64,000 nt of DNA from Nocardioides sp. SLBN-35. Its GTDB lineage: Bacteria > Actinomycetota > Actinomycetes > Propionibacteriales > Nocardioidaceae. Position numbers and translations under genes: made by a program. The stretch spans positions 1,426,001-1,490,000 of the forward strand of contig NZ_VFNU01000001.1 in assembly GCF_006715725.1 (NCBI RefSeq). Reading direction: 5' to 3'. Below the pieces are notes generated by a model that was not told where the DNA came from, did no database searches, and saw only the letters and a program-made list of their open reading frames with translations. Below, piece by piece: positions 8,279 to 16,580 of this stretch (position 1 is the stretch's first letter; every line of letters begins with the position of its first letter).

Positions 8279-10114
8279 TCACGACACCGCATCCTTGCGG
8301 CGATAGCCCGGGGCGGTCCAGCCGACCTGCAACGGAACCGGTCCGTTGGGCAGCCACGGCTGCTCCTTCACGCAGTCGCGCACGTCCCAGGTACCGCGCT
8401 CGACGACACCGAGGGCGGCGTCGATGACTCGGTACTCCTGCGGACGCGACGCGCGCCACGGCGTCGCCTGCGACTCGCAGTAGGCGACGACGAGGTCGCC
8501 GGGCTCCAGCCCCAGTCGCTTCTGCACGGCGGCGACCAGCCGCTCGTCGTGCAGGTGGCCGTCGCCGAAGTTCCAGCCGACCAGGATGTTGCACATGAAC
8601 TCGCCCTCGCGCACGTCGCGGGTCTCGAGGTCGTCGAGGTTCTCGATCAGCACCGAGAACAGGCCGCGTCCTTGGCTGTGCATCGAGCGCCAGGCCAGAG
8701 CCTTCTGCACCGTCATCTCGGCCTCGTCGGCGGTGTAGGTCATGCCGGGCATCCGCTGCAGCTGGTCGTTCTGGGTCTCCACGAGCAGCAGCTCGTTGAG
8801 CCGCTGCTCGACTCCGGGCCTCATCGCCCAGACCGCGGAGGCCCAGTTGCCGGCGTACTGCCGCATCGACGGCAGGAAGGACACCAGGTCGGGCCGCAGG
8901 TTGCCGAGGATCGGGCCGAACAGCAGCAGCGCGAAGATCGGGAGCAGGAGCAGGGGCTCGGAGAAGTCCCAGATGTTGTACGTCGACGCGGCGAAGCCGT
9001 CGCCGAAGCCGCCCCAGAGCACGATCGCGATGTAGCCGAAGTAGACGTTCCACTCCAGCGGTACGGCGAGCGGGAACGTCGAGGTGATGAAGATGTGGAA
9101 CACCAGCATGGCCACCGCACCCAGCATCGCGACCGTGTCGTTGGTGGTGAGGAGCAGGACCACCGGGATGATGATCTCGACCGTGGTGCCGCCCACGTGG
9201 GCCATGAACCACGCGAGCCGCGAGGGCCGAAGGTCGTCGGGTGCGTTGCGGTAGTGCAGCCTCTTGACGAGGTTCAGCTGTCCCGGGCTGTTGGACACCA
9301 TCGGTGGGACGACGTTGATGAAGTGCTCGCCGATCTTGGAGACGCCGGCGCCGATCCACACGATGCAGATGATGATCTTGAAGGCGACGACCAGGTTGAC
9401 GAAGTCGGCGCCGCTCGCGCCGTCGCGCAGCGCCAGCGCGCCGAGCGTGGCGGAGAACAGCATGATCGGCAGGTACTGCTCGGAGCGTGCGGCCAGGAAC
9501 ACGACCTTGTCGCGCAGGCCCATCAGCGGCATCGTCACCAGGATCGGCAGGAACGCCAGGGGCGGGACCAGCTCCTGCGGCCCGGTCCCCGCCGGCACGA
9601 ACGGCACCGCGTCGGCGTGCACGACGAGCGGGTAGACGAGGCTGGCCAGCACGGCGACGTACAGGACGACGTCGAGGACAGTGCGCTCGTCACCGCCCGT
9701 GCCGGGCACGTGCCGGCCCCACGGGGCCATCCGGATCGTGCCGGGGCGCAGCCAGTAGCGGATGTTGCCGAGCATCGGCACGAAGTGGCCGCACAGCGGG
9801 CCGAACGCGCCGCCGAGGCCGATCACCTCGAGCAGCATCAGCCAGACCGCGAGCTTCTGGTAGACCACGACGTTGTCGAACCAGGTGCCCGGGTCGGAGA
9901 ACGCCACGTGGTCGGTGGTCCATGACGTGATGGCAAGGCCGACGGCGAAGTAGAGGCCGAGCATCTTGAGGATGTAGACGACATGCAGCATCCGCGGGGT
10001 GTTGAAGCCCTCGGTCACCCAGTTGGTGCTGAGCACCCGGATCCGCTCCTGGAACGGCAGCGCGAGGAAGTCGGCCGGGGGCATCGGCTCCGGTGCGGGC
10101 TTGAGGAATCCCAT
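8279..10114 (-). CDS. DUF3556 multi-span membrane protein
   Basis: 611 residues from MGFLKPAPEP; the ATG at 10114 lies two bases after the stop of the acyl-CoA ligase. The same frame stays open far upstream, but only this part has a plausible composition. About ten hydrophobic segments occupy residues 50-440, followed by a soluble C-terminal domain (about 460-611) containing NILVGWNFGDGHLHDE. It matches the actinobacterial DUF3556 family of unknown function. The tight link to an acyl-CoA ligase suggests a membrane step in lipid metabolism or export; that is inference. Confidence 0.85.
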   Translation of the reverse strand: MGFLKPAPEPMPPADFLALPFQERIRVLSTNWVTEGFNTPRMLHVVYILKMLGLYFAVGLAITSWTTDHVAFSDPGTWFDNVVVYQKLAVWLMLLEVIGLGGAFGPLCGHFVPMLGNIRYWLRPGTIRMAPWGRHVPGTGGDERTVLDVVLYVAVLASLVYPLVVHADAVPFVPAGTGPQELVPPLAFLPILVTMPLMGLRDKVVFLAARSEQYLPIMLFSATLGALALRDGASGADFVNLVVAFKIIICIVWIGAGVSKIGEHFINVVPPMVSNSPGQLNLVKRLHYRNAPDDLRPSRLAWFMAHVGGTTVEIIIPVVLLLTTNDTVAMLGAVAMLVFHIFITSTFPLAVPLEWNVYFGYIAIVLWGGFGDGFAASTYNIWDFSEPLLLLPIFALLLFGPILGNLRPDLVSFLPSMRQYAGNWASAVWAMRPGVEQRLNELLLVETQNDQLQRMPGMTYTADEAEMTVQKALAWRSMHSQGRGLFSVLIENLDDLETRDVREGEFMCNILVGWNFGDGHLHDERLVAAVQKRLGLEPGDLVVAYCESQATPWRASRPQEYRVIDAALGVVERGTWDVRDCVKEQPWLPNGPVPLQVGWTAPGYRRKDAVS

Positions 10115-10116
10115 GG

Positions 10117-11541
10117 TCAGGCTCCGCTCAGTCGGGACCGCAGCGCGGGCTTGTCGATCTTTCCGACGGGGTTCTTGGGAAGAGCATCCAGCACGTGGAG
10201 CGCCACCGGAACCTTGATCTTCGCCAGCTCGGACCGGCAGCGGGTGAGCAGCGCGTCCACGTCGACGGTCCGGTCGGGCTGCGCGGACACGAAGGCGACC
10301 ACCACCTCGCCGTACACCGGGTCGGGGCCGCCGACCGCCGCCGCCTCGAGGACCTCGGGCGCCGCGTGGAGGACGTTCTCGATCTCCTTCGGGTAGATGT
10401 TCTCCCCGCCCCGGATGATCATGTCCTTGATCCGGTCCACGATCCGCAGGTAGCCGTCCTCGTCGAGGATCCCGACGTCGCCGGTGTGCAGCCAGCCGTC
10501 GCCGAGCGTCTCGGCCGTGGCCTCGGGCCGGTTGAGGTAGCCGCGCATCACGTTCGCGCCCTTGATCACGACCTCGCCGCGCTCGCCGTTGGGGACCAGG
10601 GTGCCGTCCGGCGCCATGATCGCGACCAGCTGACCGGGCAGCGCCGGGCCGACGGTGCCGGGCTTGCGCAGGCCGTCGACCGGGTTGCAGGTCGAGGCGC
10701 AGGTGCCCTCGGAGAGGCCGTAGCCCTCGACCAGCGGGAACCCGAACCTCTGCTCCACGGCCGCGAACAGCTCCGGCGGCGCGGGCGCCGCACCGCAGAT
10801 CGCGAACCGGACCGAGCTCGTGTCGGGCTGGACCTCGGCCGGCAGGGCGACCAGGTGGGAGTAGATCGTCGGCACCGCGGAGAAGTACGTCGGCCGCAGG
10901 GTCTCGATCGCCTGGAGGAACTCGACCGGGTGGAACCGCTGTAGCACCGAGAGCTGCGCGCCCGCCGACATCGGGGTCAGGAAGCTGACGCAGATCGCGT
11001 TCACGTGGAACAGCGGCAGCACCAGCAGGCAGTGGTCCTCGGCGCCGATGCCGATCGCCTCGCCCATGCCGGTGATCATCGCCTCGACGTTGCCGTGGTC
11101 GAGCATCACGCCCTTGGGGCGCCCGGTCGAGCCGCTCGTGTAGACGAGCAGCGCCAGGTCGCCGGGTCGCGTCTCCGCGGGTGGCAGGGCACCGGTGGGC
11201 GTGGCGGGCAGGTCCGCGACGAAGTCGTCGTCGACCACCACGACGGCGCCCGAGTCGCTGACCTGGTGGTCCGCCTCGGTCGCGGTGAACGTCGGGTTGA
11301 CCGGCGTCGCGGCGGCGCCGAGCCGCCAGGCGGCCATGATCGTCACCAGCAGCTCGACGCGGTTGGGGAGCATGACGGCGACGACCGAGCCACGGCCCAC
11401 GCCCCGCGCGGCGAGGTGCTCGGCGGCGGCGTCCACCCGCTCGGCGAAGGCGCGGTAGGTGAGCTCGGTCCGCTCGTCGCGGACGCAGGGGCGGTCGTCG
11501 TACGCCGCCGGGCAGTGCCAGGGCAGGTGGTCCAGGGTCAT
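10117..11541 (-). CDS. Acyl-CoA synthetase (AMP-forming)
   Basis: 474 residues. It activates a carboxylic acid to an acyl-adenylate and then the CoA thioester. The P-loop YTSGSTGRPKG is at 134-144, followed by GYGLSEGT, GWLHTGDVGILDEDGYL, DRIKDMIIRGGENIYPKEIE and the C-terminal lysine motif PKNPVGKIDK. At 474 residues it is shorter than most fatty-acyl ligases (500-560), closer to medium-chain or aromatic acid ligases. It is the first gene of the minus-strand run and is divergent from the PucR-type regulator at 11703. Confidence 0.93.
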   Translation of the reverse strand: MTLDHLPWHCPAAYDDRPCVRDERTELTYRAFAERVDAAAEHLAARGVGRGSVVAVMLPNRVELLVTIMAAWRLGAAATPVNPTFTATEADHQVSDSGAVVVVDDDFVADLPATPTGALPPAETRPGDLALLVYTSGSTGRPKGVMLDHGNVEAMITGMGEAIGIGAEDHCLLVLPLFHVNAICVSFLTPMSAGAQLSVLQRFHPVEFLQAIETLRPTYFSAVPTIYSHLVALPAEVQPDTSSVRFAICGAAPAPPELFAAVEQRFGFPLVEGYGLSEGTCASTCNPVDGLRKPGTVGPALPGQLVAIMAPDGTLVPNGERGEVVIKGANVMRGYLNRPEATAETLGDGWLHTGDVGILDEDGYLRIVDRIKDMIIRGGENIYPKEIENVLHAAPEVLEAAAVGGPDPVYGEVVVAFVSAQPDRTVDVDALLTRCRSELAKIKVPVALHVLDALPKNPVGKIDKPALRSRLSGA

Positions 11542-11575
11542 GCCGGAACGCTAGGTCCGTCGTACGCCCGGGCTC

Positions 11576-11592
11576 TTGGTCTCCGGAACCAA
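11576..11592. promoter_or_regulatory. Imperfect palindrome in divergent promoter region
   Basis: TTGGTCTCCGGAACCAA has TTGGT/ACCAA arms around a TCCGGA core, off-centre by one base. It is in the 161-bp gap between the acyl-CoA synthetase and the PucR-type regulator, so it may be the regulator's site. The assignment rests on position and symmetry only. Confidence 0.4.
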
Positions 11593-11702
11593 ACTCCGCG
11601 CACGGATTCGGGGCTGCGCGGCCAAGGCGGGCAGGCATCCCGCTCTGGCACGATGGCGTGACCGCCGTCACCGTTGGTGCGGGGGACCGAACGGGAGGCG
11701 CC

Positions 11703-12950
11703 ATGTCGGATCCGGAGACCGAGCTCCAGGGCATCGCCGTGGTGATGGCCGGACGGCACGCCGAGCTCACCGACGAGCTCGTCAGGGCATTCGGGGAGCG
11801 CATCCCCGAGCTCCCGAAGGACCCGGCGCTCGTCGAGCTGCTGCACGGCAGCTCGGGATCCAACCTCGAGACCCTGGCCCACCTGCTGCGCGGACACATG
11901 CCCGTCAGCGAGATCCAGGCGCCGGCCGCAGCCGTGGAGTACGCCCGCAGACTGGCGCAGCGGGGCACCTCCCCGAGCGCCCTGCTGCGGGCCTACCGGC
12001 TCGGCCAGCAGCTCGTGCTCGCCTGGGCCACGGAGGAGATCGAGGCCCGCGTCGGCGACCCGCTGCTGGCCCTGCAGACCAGCAGCCTGCTGACCCAGAC
12101 CTCCTTCGAGTACGTCGACGCGGTCTCCGAGAACGTCGTCGAGGCCTACCAGGAGGAGCGCGAGCGCTGGCTCGCCAACCGCAGTGCCGTCCAGCGGGAG
12201 ACGCTGGAGGCGTTGCTGCGCGACGAGCGCCTCGACCTCGCCGCCGCGGAGTCCTCGCTCGGCTACCGGCTGCGCCAGCACCACCTCGCCCTCGTGCTGT
12301 GGACGGCCCCGGGGGCGGGCGACCTCGCCGCCGCCGAGCGGACCGTCGTGGCGATCGCCGAGCGCCTCGGCGCCGGTCACCCGCTGTTCGTGCCCCGCGA
12401 CCGCGAGACGGCCTGGGCGTGGGTGCCGATCGGCCGCGCCGGCGAGGCCGACCTCGCCGCGGTCGACGAGCTCGTCGCGGCCAAGGGCGGCGGGGTGTCG
12501 GTCGCCGTCGGGCCGATCGGTGCGGGGGAGCCCGGCTTCAGGAGCAGCCACCTGGGTGCGGCGGCCGCCCAGGAGGTCGCCCAGCTCGGGCAGCACCCGG
12601 CCGGCCGGGTGATCCGTCACGACGACCCGACCGTGCGCGCCGCCGCCCTCCTCGCCCGCGACCTGCCCGCCACCCGCGCCCTGGTCCGCCGCGCCCTCGG
12701 CGACCTCGCCGAGGACACCGACGGCGCCGCCCGGCTGCGCGAGACGCTGCTGGCGTTCGTCGAGGAGCGGGAGAGCTACGTCGCCACGGCTGCCCGCGTG
12801 CACCTGCACAAGAACACGGTGAAGTACCGCGTCGACCGCGCGATCGAGGCCCGCGGGAAACCGCTCGGCGAGGAGCGGCTCGACCTCGAGCTGGCGCTGA
12901 TCGCGTGCAAGTGGCTGGCGCCCGAGGTGCTGGTGCGGCCCGGCGGCTGA
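11703..12950 (+). CDS. PucR/CdaR-family transcriptional regulator
   Basis: 415 residues from the ATG at 11703, which follows GGGAGGCGCC; the frame is open upstream but has no better ribosome site. The N-terminal half is helical (RsbR/PucR-type sensor), the middle is GGDEF-like as in CdaR, and the C-terminal helix-turn-helix is ESYVATAARVHLHKNTVKYR (about 358-377), the PucR HTH_30 hallmark. Relatives control catabolic operons. It is divergent from the acyl-CoA synthetase operon, its likeliest target. Confidence 0.9.
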   Translation: MSDPETELQGIAVVMAGRHAELTDELVRAFGERIPELPKDPALVELLHGSSGSNLETLAHLLRGHMPVSEIQAPAAAVEYARRLAQRGTSPSALLRAYRLGQQLVLAWATEEIEARVGDPLLALQTSSLLTQTSFEYVDAVSENVVEAYQEERERWLANRSAVQRETLEALLRDERLDLAAAESSLGYRLRQHHLALVLWTAPGAGDLAAAERTVVAIAERLGAGHPLFVPRDRETAWAWVPIGRAGEADLAAVDELVAAKGGGVSVAVGPIGAGEPGFRSSHLGAAAAQEVAQLGQHPAGRVIRHDDPTVRAAALLARDLPATRALVRRALGDLAEDTDGAARLRETLLAFVEERESYVATAARVHLHKNTVKYRVDRAIEARGKPLGEERLDLELALIACKWLAPEVLVRPGG

Positions 12951-12951
12951 C

Positions 12952-13170
12952 CCTTGTAACTACGTGTTACGTGCGAAATTCCATTGCAGCAACGCCCGGG
13001 TAGTGGCCGCAGCGCCCGGGTAGCTGAGACGCGACGCGTCGACGGTCGGCTCGTCGGCAGTGGCGAGTACGCGCTGCGATTCCCCCCGGGTGGTGCATCC
13101 ACCCGGGTGCTGGGGCTGCTACCCGGGCGCTGTTGCACCGGTTCTCGCGACGTAACACGTAGTTACAAGG
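12952..13170. repeat. MITE-like element with 21-bp terminal inverted repeats
   Basis: Perfect 21-base inverted ends (12952-12972 and 13150-13170; core TTGTAACTACGTGTTACGT) enclose 177 bases without a credible gene. Each end is itself partly palindromic (GTAAC..GTTAC). Inside, a CCCGGGTAG motif recurs at 12994 and 13016, its complement is at 13119-13127, and 13085-13107 is a nine-base-arm hairpin. The left end begins two bases after a stop codon. Non-autonomous transposon, site-specific recombination substrate or structured RNA are all possible. No target duplication can be called with confidence. Confidence 0.65.
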
Positions 13171-13229
13171 CCGCACGTTGAGCAAGAACGGTCAAGCACC
13201 ACCACCCCGCGGCGCAGCACACTGGACCC

Positions 13230-14144
13230 ATGACCGGCCGTGACCGCCTCCGCGAGCTCCTCGACGCGGTCCTCGACGAGGACCACCGCACGCTGGGTGA
13301 CATGGCGGACGGGGCGTTCGCGTCGCCGTACCACTTCACCCGGGTGCTCACCCGCGACGCCGGTGAGGCGCCGGTGGCGATGCGGCGCCGGGTGATGCTC
13401 GAGCGCGCCGCGTGGCGCATCCGTCAGGGCGGAAACGTCACGGATGCCGCGTGGGAGGCGGGCTACGAGTCGCTGGAGGGGTTCAGCCGGGCGTTCGCCC
13501 GGGCCTACGGGCACCCGCCGAGCGAGGCCGGCGACGACGGCGGCAGCGTCTGGCTGCCCGCGGTCAACGGCATCCACTTCCACCCGCCCACGAGCCTGTG
13601 GGTCCACGCAGGGGAGCAGACGATGAGTCCCGTCACCGACCAGCTGGTCCGCCACGACCTCGACGACACGCGCGAGCTGATCGACCTCGCGAAGCGCCTT
13701 GCCGACGCCGACTGGCGCGCGGTCCGCGGCCCCGGGCACCAGGTGGCGGCCTGGGAGGGGCCGGAGGAGTCGATCGCGGCCGTGCTGGAGCGCACGGTGT
13801 TCGCGAAGGAGGTCTGGCTGGCGGCGGTCGAGGGCGCCGACTTCCCCGACGTCGACAGGACCCCGAGCCCCGGCGGGCTGCTGGAGCGGCACGATGCCGC
13901 GGCTGCCCGCTGGCTGGCCGCGATCCGCGACATCGACCGGCGCAACGCCTGGGACGACCGGATCGTCGACGCGCTCTGCGAGCCGCCGGAGTCGTTCGTG
14001 CTGAGCAGCATCGTGGCGCACGTGCTGACGTTCTCGGCGTACCGCCGCCAGCTCACCCGGGTCTGGCTGCGCGCCGCCGGTGTCGACGCCGACGACGGCG
14101 ACCCGATCAACTGGCTGCGCCGCGAGCTCGGGGAGGACCGATGA
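13230..14144 (+). CDS. AraC-type HTH fused to a DinB-like domain
   Basis: 304 residues. Residues 1-95 form an AraC-type DNA-binding domain (LGDMADGAFASPYHFTRVL and AAWEAGYESLEGFSRAFARAYGHPPSE are its two helix-turn-helix units). Unusually, the HTH is N-terminal and the remaining 200 residues form a DinB/four-helix-like domain (TDQLVRHDLDDTRELIDLA .. SSIVAHVLTFSAYRR). Such regulators often respond to small molecules or stress. Its stop overlaps the next start (ATGA), so it is translationally coupled to the RibD-like reductase. Confidence 0.87.
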   Translation: MTGRDRLRELLDAVLDEDHRTLGDMADGAFASPYHFTRVLTRDAGEAPVAMRRRVMLERAAWRIRQGGNVTDAAWEAGYESLEGFSRAFARAYGHPPSEAGDDGGSVWLPAVNGIHFHPPTSLWVHAGEQTMSPVTDQLVRHDLDDTRELIDLAKRLADADWRAVRGPGHQVAAWEGPEESIAAVLERTVFAKEVWLAAVEGADFPDVDRTPSPGGLLERHDAAAARWLAAIRDIDRRNAWDDRIVDALCEPPESFVLSSIVAHVLTFSAYRRQLTRVWLRAAGVDADDGDPINWLRRELGEDR

Positions 14145-14698
14145 GCACCGTCTACTACACCGCGACCACCCTGGACGGCTTCCTCGCCGACCCCGACGAC
14201 TCGCTCGCCTGGCTGATGCGCCAGGACCTCGACGAGCAGGGACCCCAGAACTACGGGGAGTTCATCGCCACCGTCGGCGCGCTGGTGATGGGCTCGACGA
14301 CCTACGAATGGGTGCTCGCGCACCTCGCCGAGTCCGGTGAGGCCTGGTTCTACTCCCAGCCGACGTGGGTGATGACCACGCGCGAGCTGCCCGTCCTCGA
14401 CGGCGCCGACGTGCGGTTCGCGAAGGGCGACGTCACCACCGTGTACGACGACCTACGGGCCGCCGCGGGGGAGCGGGACGTGTGGGTGGTCGGCGGCGGC
14501 GACCTCGCCGGCCAGTTCGCCGACGCCGGCCTGCTCGACAGCGTCGTCGTGTCGATCGCCCCGGTGGTGCTCGGCGCCGGCCGCCCGCTGCTGCCGCGCC
14601 GCCTCGACCTGCGACTCGAGGAGACCGCCCGCAACGGGGCGTTCGTGACCGCGCGCTACACCCTCGACGGACCCCTGAAGGAGGACCGCACGGGTTGA
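14141..14698 (+). CDS. RibD-like dihydrofolate reductase family protein
   Basis: 185 residues. MSTVYYTATTLDGFLA, MGSTTYEWVL, WVVGGGDLAGQFADAGLLDSVVVSIAPVVLGAG are the hallmarks of the RibD C-terminal/DHFR-like fold that binds NADPH. Stand-alone members in actinobacteria are mostly uncharacterised and are commonly encoded next to DinB or AraC genes, as here. It overlaps the upstream AraC-DinB gene by four bases. Confidence 0.88.
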   Translation: MSTVYYTATTLDGFLADPDDSLAWLMRQDLDEQGPQNYGEFIATVGALVMGSTTYEWVLAHLAESGEAWFYSQPTWVMTTRELPVLDGADVRFAKGDVTTVYDDLRAAAGERDVWVVGGGDLAGQFADAGLLDSVVVSIAPVVLGAGRPLLPRRLDLRLEETARNGAFVTARYTLDGPLKEDRTG

Positions 14699-14747
14699 CA
14701 GCGGGGGCATGGTGGAGGGTGGAGTCCACTTGTCTCGGGAGGACATC

Positions 14748-16580
14748 GTGCGCCGTACCCTCGCCGTCCTGGTCGCCTCGACCGCCACCCTGCTGGCCGC
14801 CGCCCTCGGCACCGTCGTGCCGGACGCCCCGGCCGCGGCGAAGCCGGGGCCGCAGCCGCCCCCCAAGGTGCCGACCGCCACCGGGTACGGCGGCGCGGTC
14901 AGCTCGGTCGACCCCGACGCCACAGCGGTCGGGCTGGAGGTCCTGCGCAACGGCGGCAACGCGGTCGACGCCGCGGTCGCCACGGCCGCGGCGCTGGGCG
15001 TGACCGAGCCCTACAGCGCCGGGATCGGAGGCGGCGGGTACCTGGTCCACTACGACGCCGCGACCGGGCGGGTGGAGACGATCGACGGGCGCGAGACGGC
15101 GCCCGCGGCGATCCGGCCGGACGCCTTCATCGACCCGGTCACCGGGAAGCCCTACCCGTTCACGCCGGACCTGGTCACCAGCGGCGTCTCCGTCGGGGTG
15201 CCCGGCACGCCCGCGACCTGGCAGACCGCGCTCGACCGGTGGGGCACCGTGTCGCTCGCCGAGGCGTTGCGCCCGGCGGCGCGGCTGGCCCGCGACGGCT
15301 TCGTCGTCGACGACACCTTCGCGCTGCAGACGCGCGAGAACGCCGAGCGCTTCCGCACCTTCACCAGCACCGCCGACCTCTTCCTCGCCGACGGCGTGCC
15401 CGAGCCCGGCACCACCTTCCGCAACCCCGACCTCGCGCGCACCTACCGGCTCCTCGGTGCGAAGGGGACCCGCTGGCTGTACGACGGGTCCCTCGGTCGT
15501 GAGGTCGCCGCCGCCGTCCAGAGCCCGCCGGTCACCGGCGCCACGGACCTGCCCGTGCCCCCGGGCACGATGACCGCCGAGGACCTCTCCTCGTACCGCG
15601 CCCTCCTCCAGGCTCCGACCTCGGTCGGCTTCCGCGGCCACGACGTGTACGGCATGGCGCCGTCGTCGTCCGGCGGCACCACGGTGGGGGAGTCGCTCAA
15701 CATCCTCGAGCAGTCCCCGCCGCAGGCGACGGTCCCGACGCTCCATCGCTACCTGGAGGCCTCCGCCCTGGCCTTCGCCGACCGCGGCCGCTACGTCGGC
15801 GACCCGGCGTTCGTCGACGTACCGACCAGTGCCCTGCTCGACGACACCTTCGCCCAGGAGCGCGCCTGCCGGCTCGACCCGGACGCGGCGGCGCCCAAGC
15901 CGGTCCCGGCCGGCGACGTCACGTCGTACGACGGTGTGTGCGACCCCGCCTCGGCGAACGGCGTCACCGACACCGACACGGAGAACCTGTCCACGACCCA
16001 CCTGACCACGGCCGACCGCTGGGGCAACGTGGTCGCCTACACGCTGACCATCGAGCAGACCGGGGGCTCCGGCATCGTGGTGCCGGGCCGTGGGTTCCTG
16101 CTCAACAACGAGCTCACCGACTTCTCGACGGTCTACGACCCCGCCGACCCCAACCGGATCCAGCCGGGCAAGCGGCCACGCAGCTCGATGTCGCCGACGA
16201 TCGTGCTGCGCGAGGGCCGTCCGGTGCTGGCCGTCGGCTCGCCCGGCGGCTCGACGATCATCACCACGGTGCTCCAGGTGCTGGTCAACCGGCTCGACCT
16301 CGGCATGACCCTGCCGCAGGCGGTGGCCGCGCCGCGGGCATCACAGCGCAACACCGTGAGCGTCACCGCGGAGCAGGCGTTCATCGACGCGTACTGCGAC
16401 GCGCTGGCCGCGTACGGACACACCTTCGCCCTGGCCGGGCCGCCCGGGTCGAGCGCGGCCGAGATCGGTGCCGTGGCAGCCGTCGAGCTCGGGCCCGACG
16501 GGACGATGACCGCTGTGGCCGAGCCCACCCGCCGCGGGGGCGGGGCGGCGGGGGTGGTGAGACCTACGCTGGGACCGTGA
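14748..16580 (+). CDS. ggt: Secreted gamma-glutamyltransferase
   Basis: 610 residues from the GTG at 14748, preceded by GGGAGGACATC; this start yields a clean signal peptide (MRRTLAVLVASTATLLAAALG, cleavage near PAAA), whereas an upstream ATG at 14709 would bury it. The enzyme cleaves and transfers the gamma-glutamyl group of glutathione-like peptides and matures by self-cleavage before the Thr of LSTTHLTT. The large-subunit motifs NGGNAVDAAVA and GIGGGGYL, and the small-subunit motifs LLNNELTDFS and SSMSPTIV.. GSPGGSTII are all present. Confidence 0.93.
   Translation: MRRTLAVLVASTATLLAAALGTVVPDAPAAAKPGPQPPPKVPTATGYGGAVSSVDPDATAVGLEVLRNGGNAVDAAVATAAALGVTEPYSAGIGGGGYLVHYDAATGRVETIDGRETAPAAIRPDAFIDPVTGKPYPFTPDLVTSGVSVGVPGTPATWQTALDRWGTVSLAEALRPAARLARDGFVVDDTFALQTRENAERFRTFTSTADLFLADGVPEPGTTFRNPDLARTYRLLGAKGTRWLYDGSLGREVAAAVQSPPVTGATDLPVPPGTMTAEDLSSYRALLQAPTSVGFRGHDVYGMAPSSSGGTTVGESLNILEQSPPQATVPTLHRYLEASALAFADRGRYVGDPAFVDVPTSALLDDTFAQERACRLDPDAAAPKPVPAGDVTSYDGVCDPASANGVTDTDTENLSTTHLTTADRWGNVVAYTLTIEQTGGSGIVVPGRGFLLNNELTDFSTVYDPADPNRIQPGKRPRSSMSPTIVLREGRPVLAVGSPGGSTIITTVLQVLVNRLDLGMTLPQAVAAPRASQRNTVSVTAEQAFIDAYCDALAAYGHTFALAGPPGSSAAEIGAVAAVELGPDGTMTAVAEPTRRGGGAAGVVRPTLGP

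Noticed and set aside
8268..9359. Long minus-strand ORF of 363 residues overlapping DUF3556
   Set aside because: It has an Arg/Pro/Ala-rich shadow composition and lies in another frame over the well-supported membrane protein gene.
10117..11968. Upstream part of the 1229-residue minus frame that runs into DUF3556
   Set aside because: The region 10115-11968 in that frame is a shadow of the acyl-CoA synthetase gene; only the part from the ATG at 10114 is real.
12967..13185. Small ORFs on both strands inside the inverted-repeat element
   Set aside because: Their similarity to each other comes from the inverted repeats, and neither has a ribosome site or recognisable protein.
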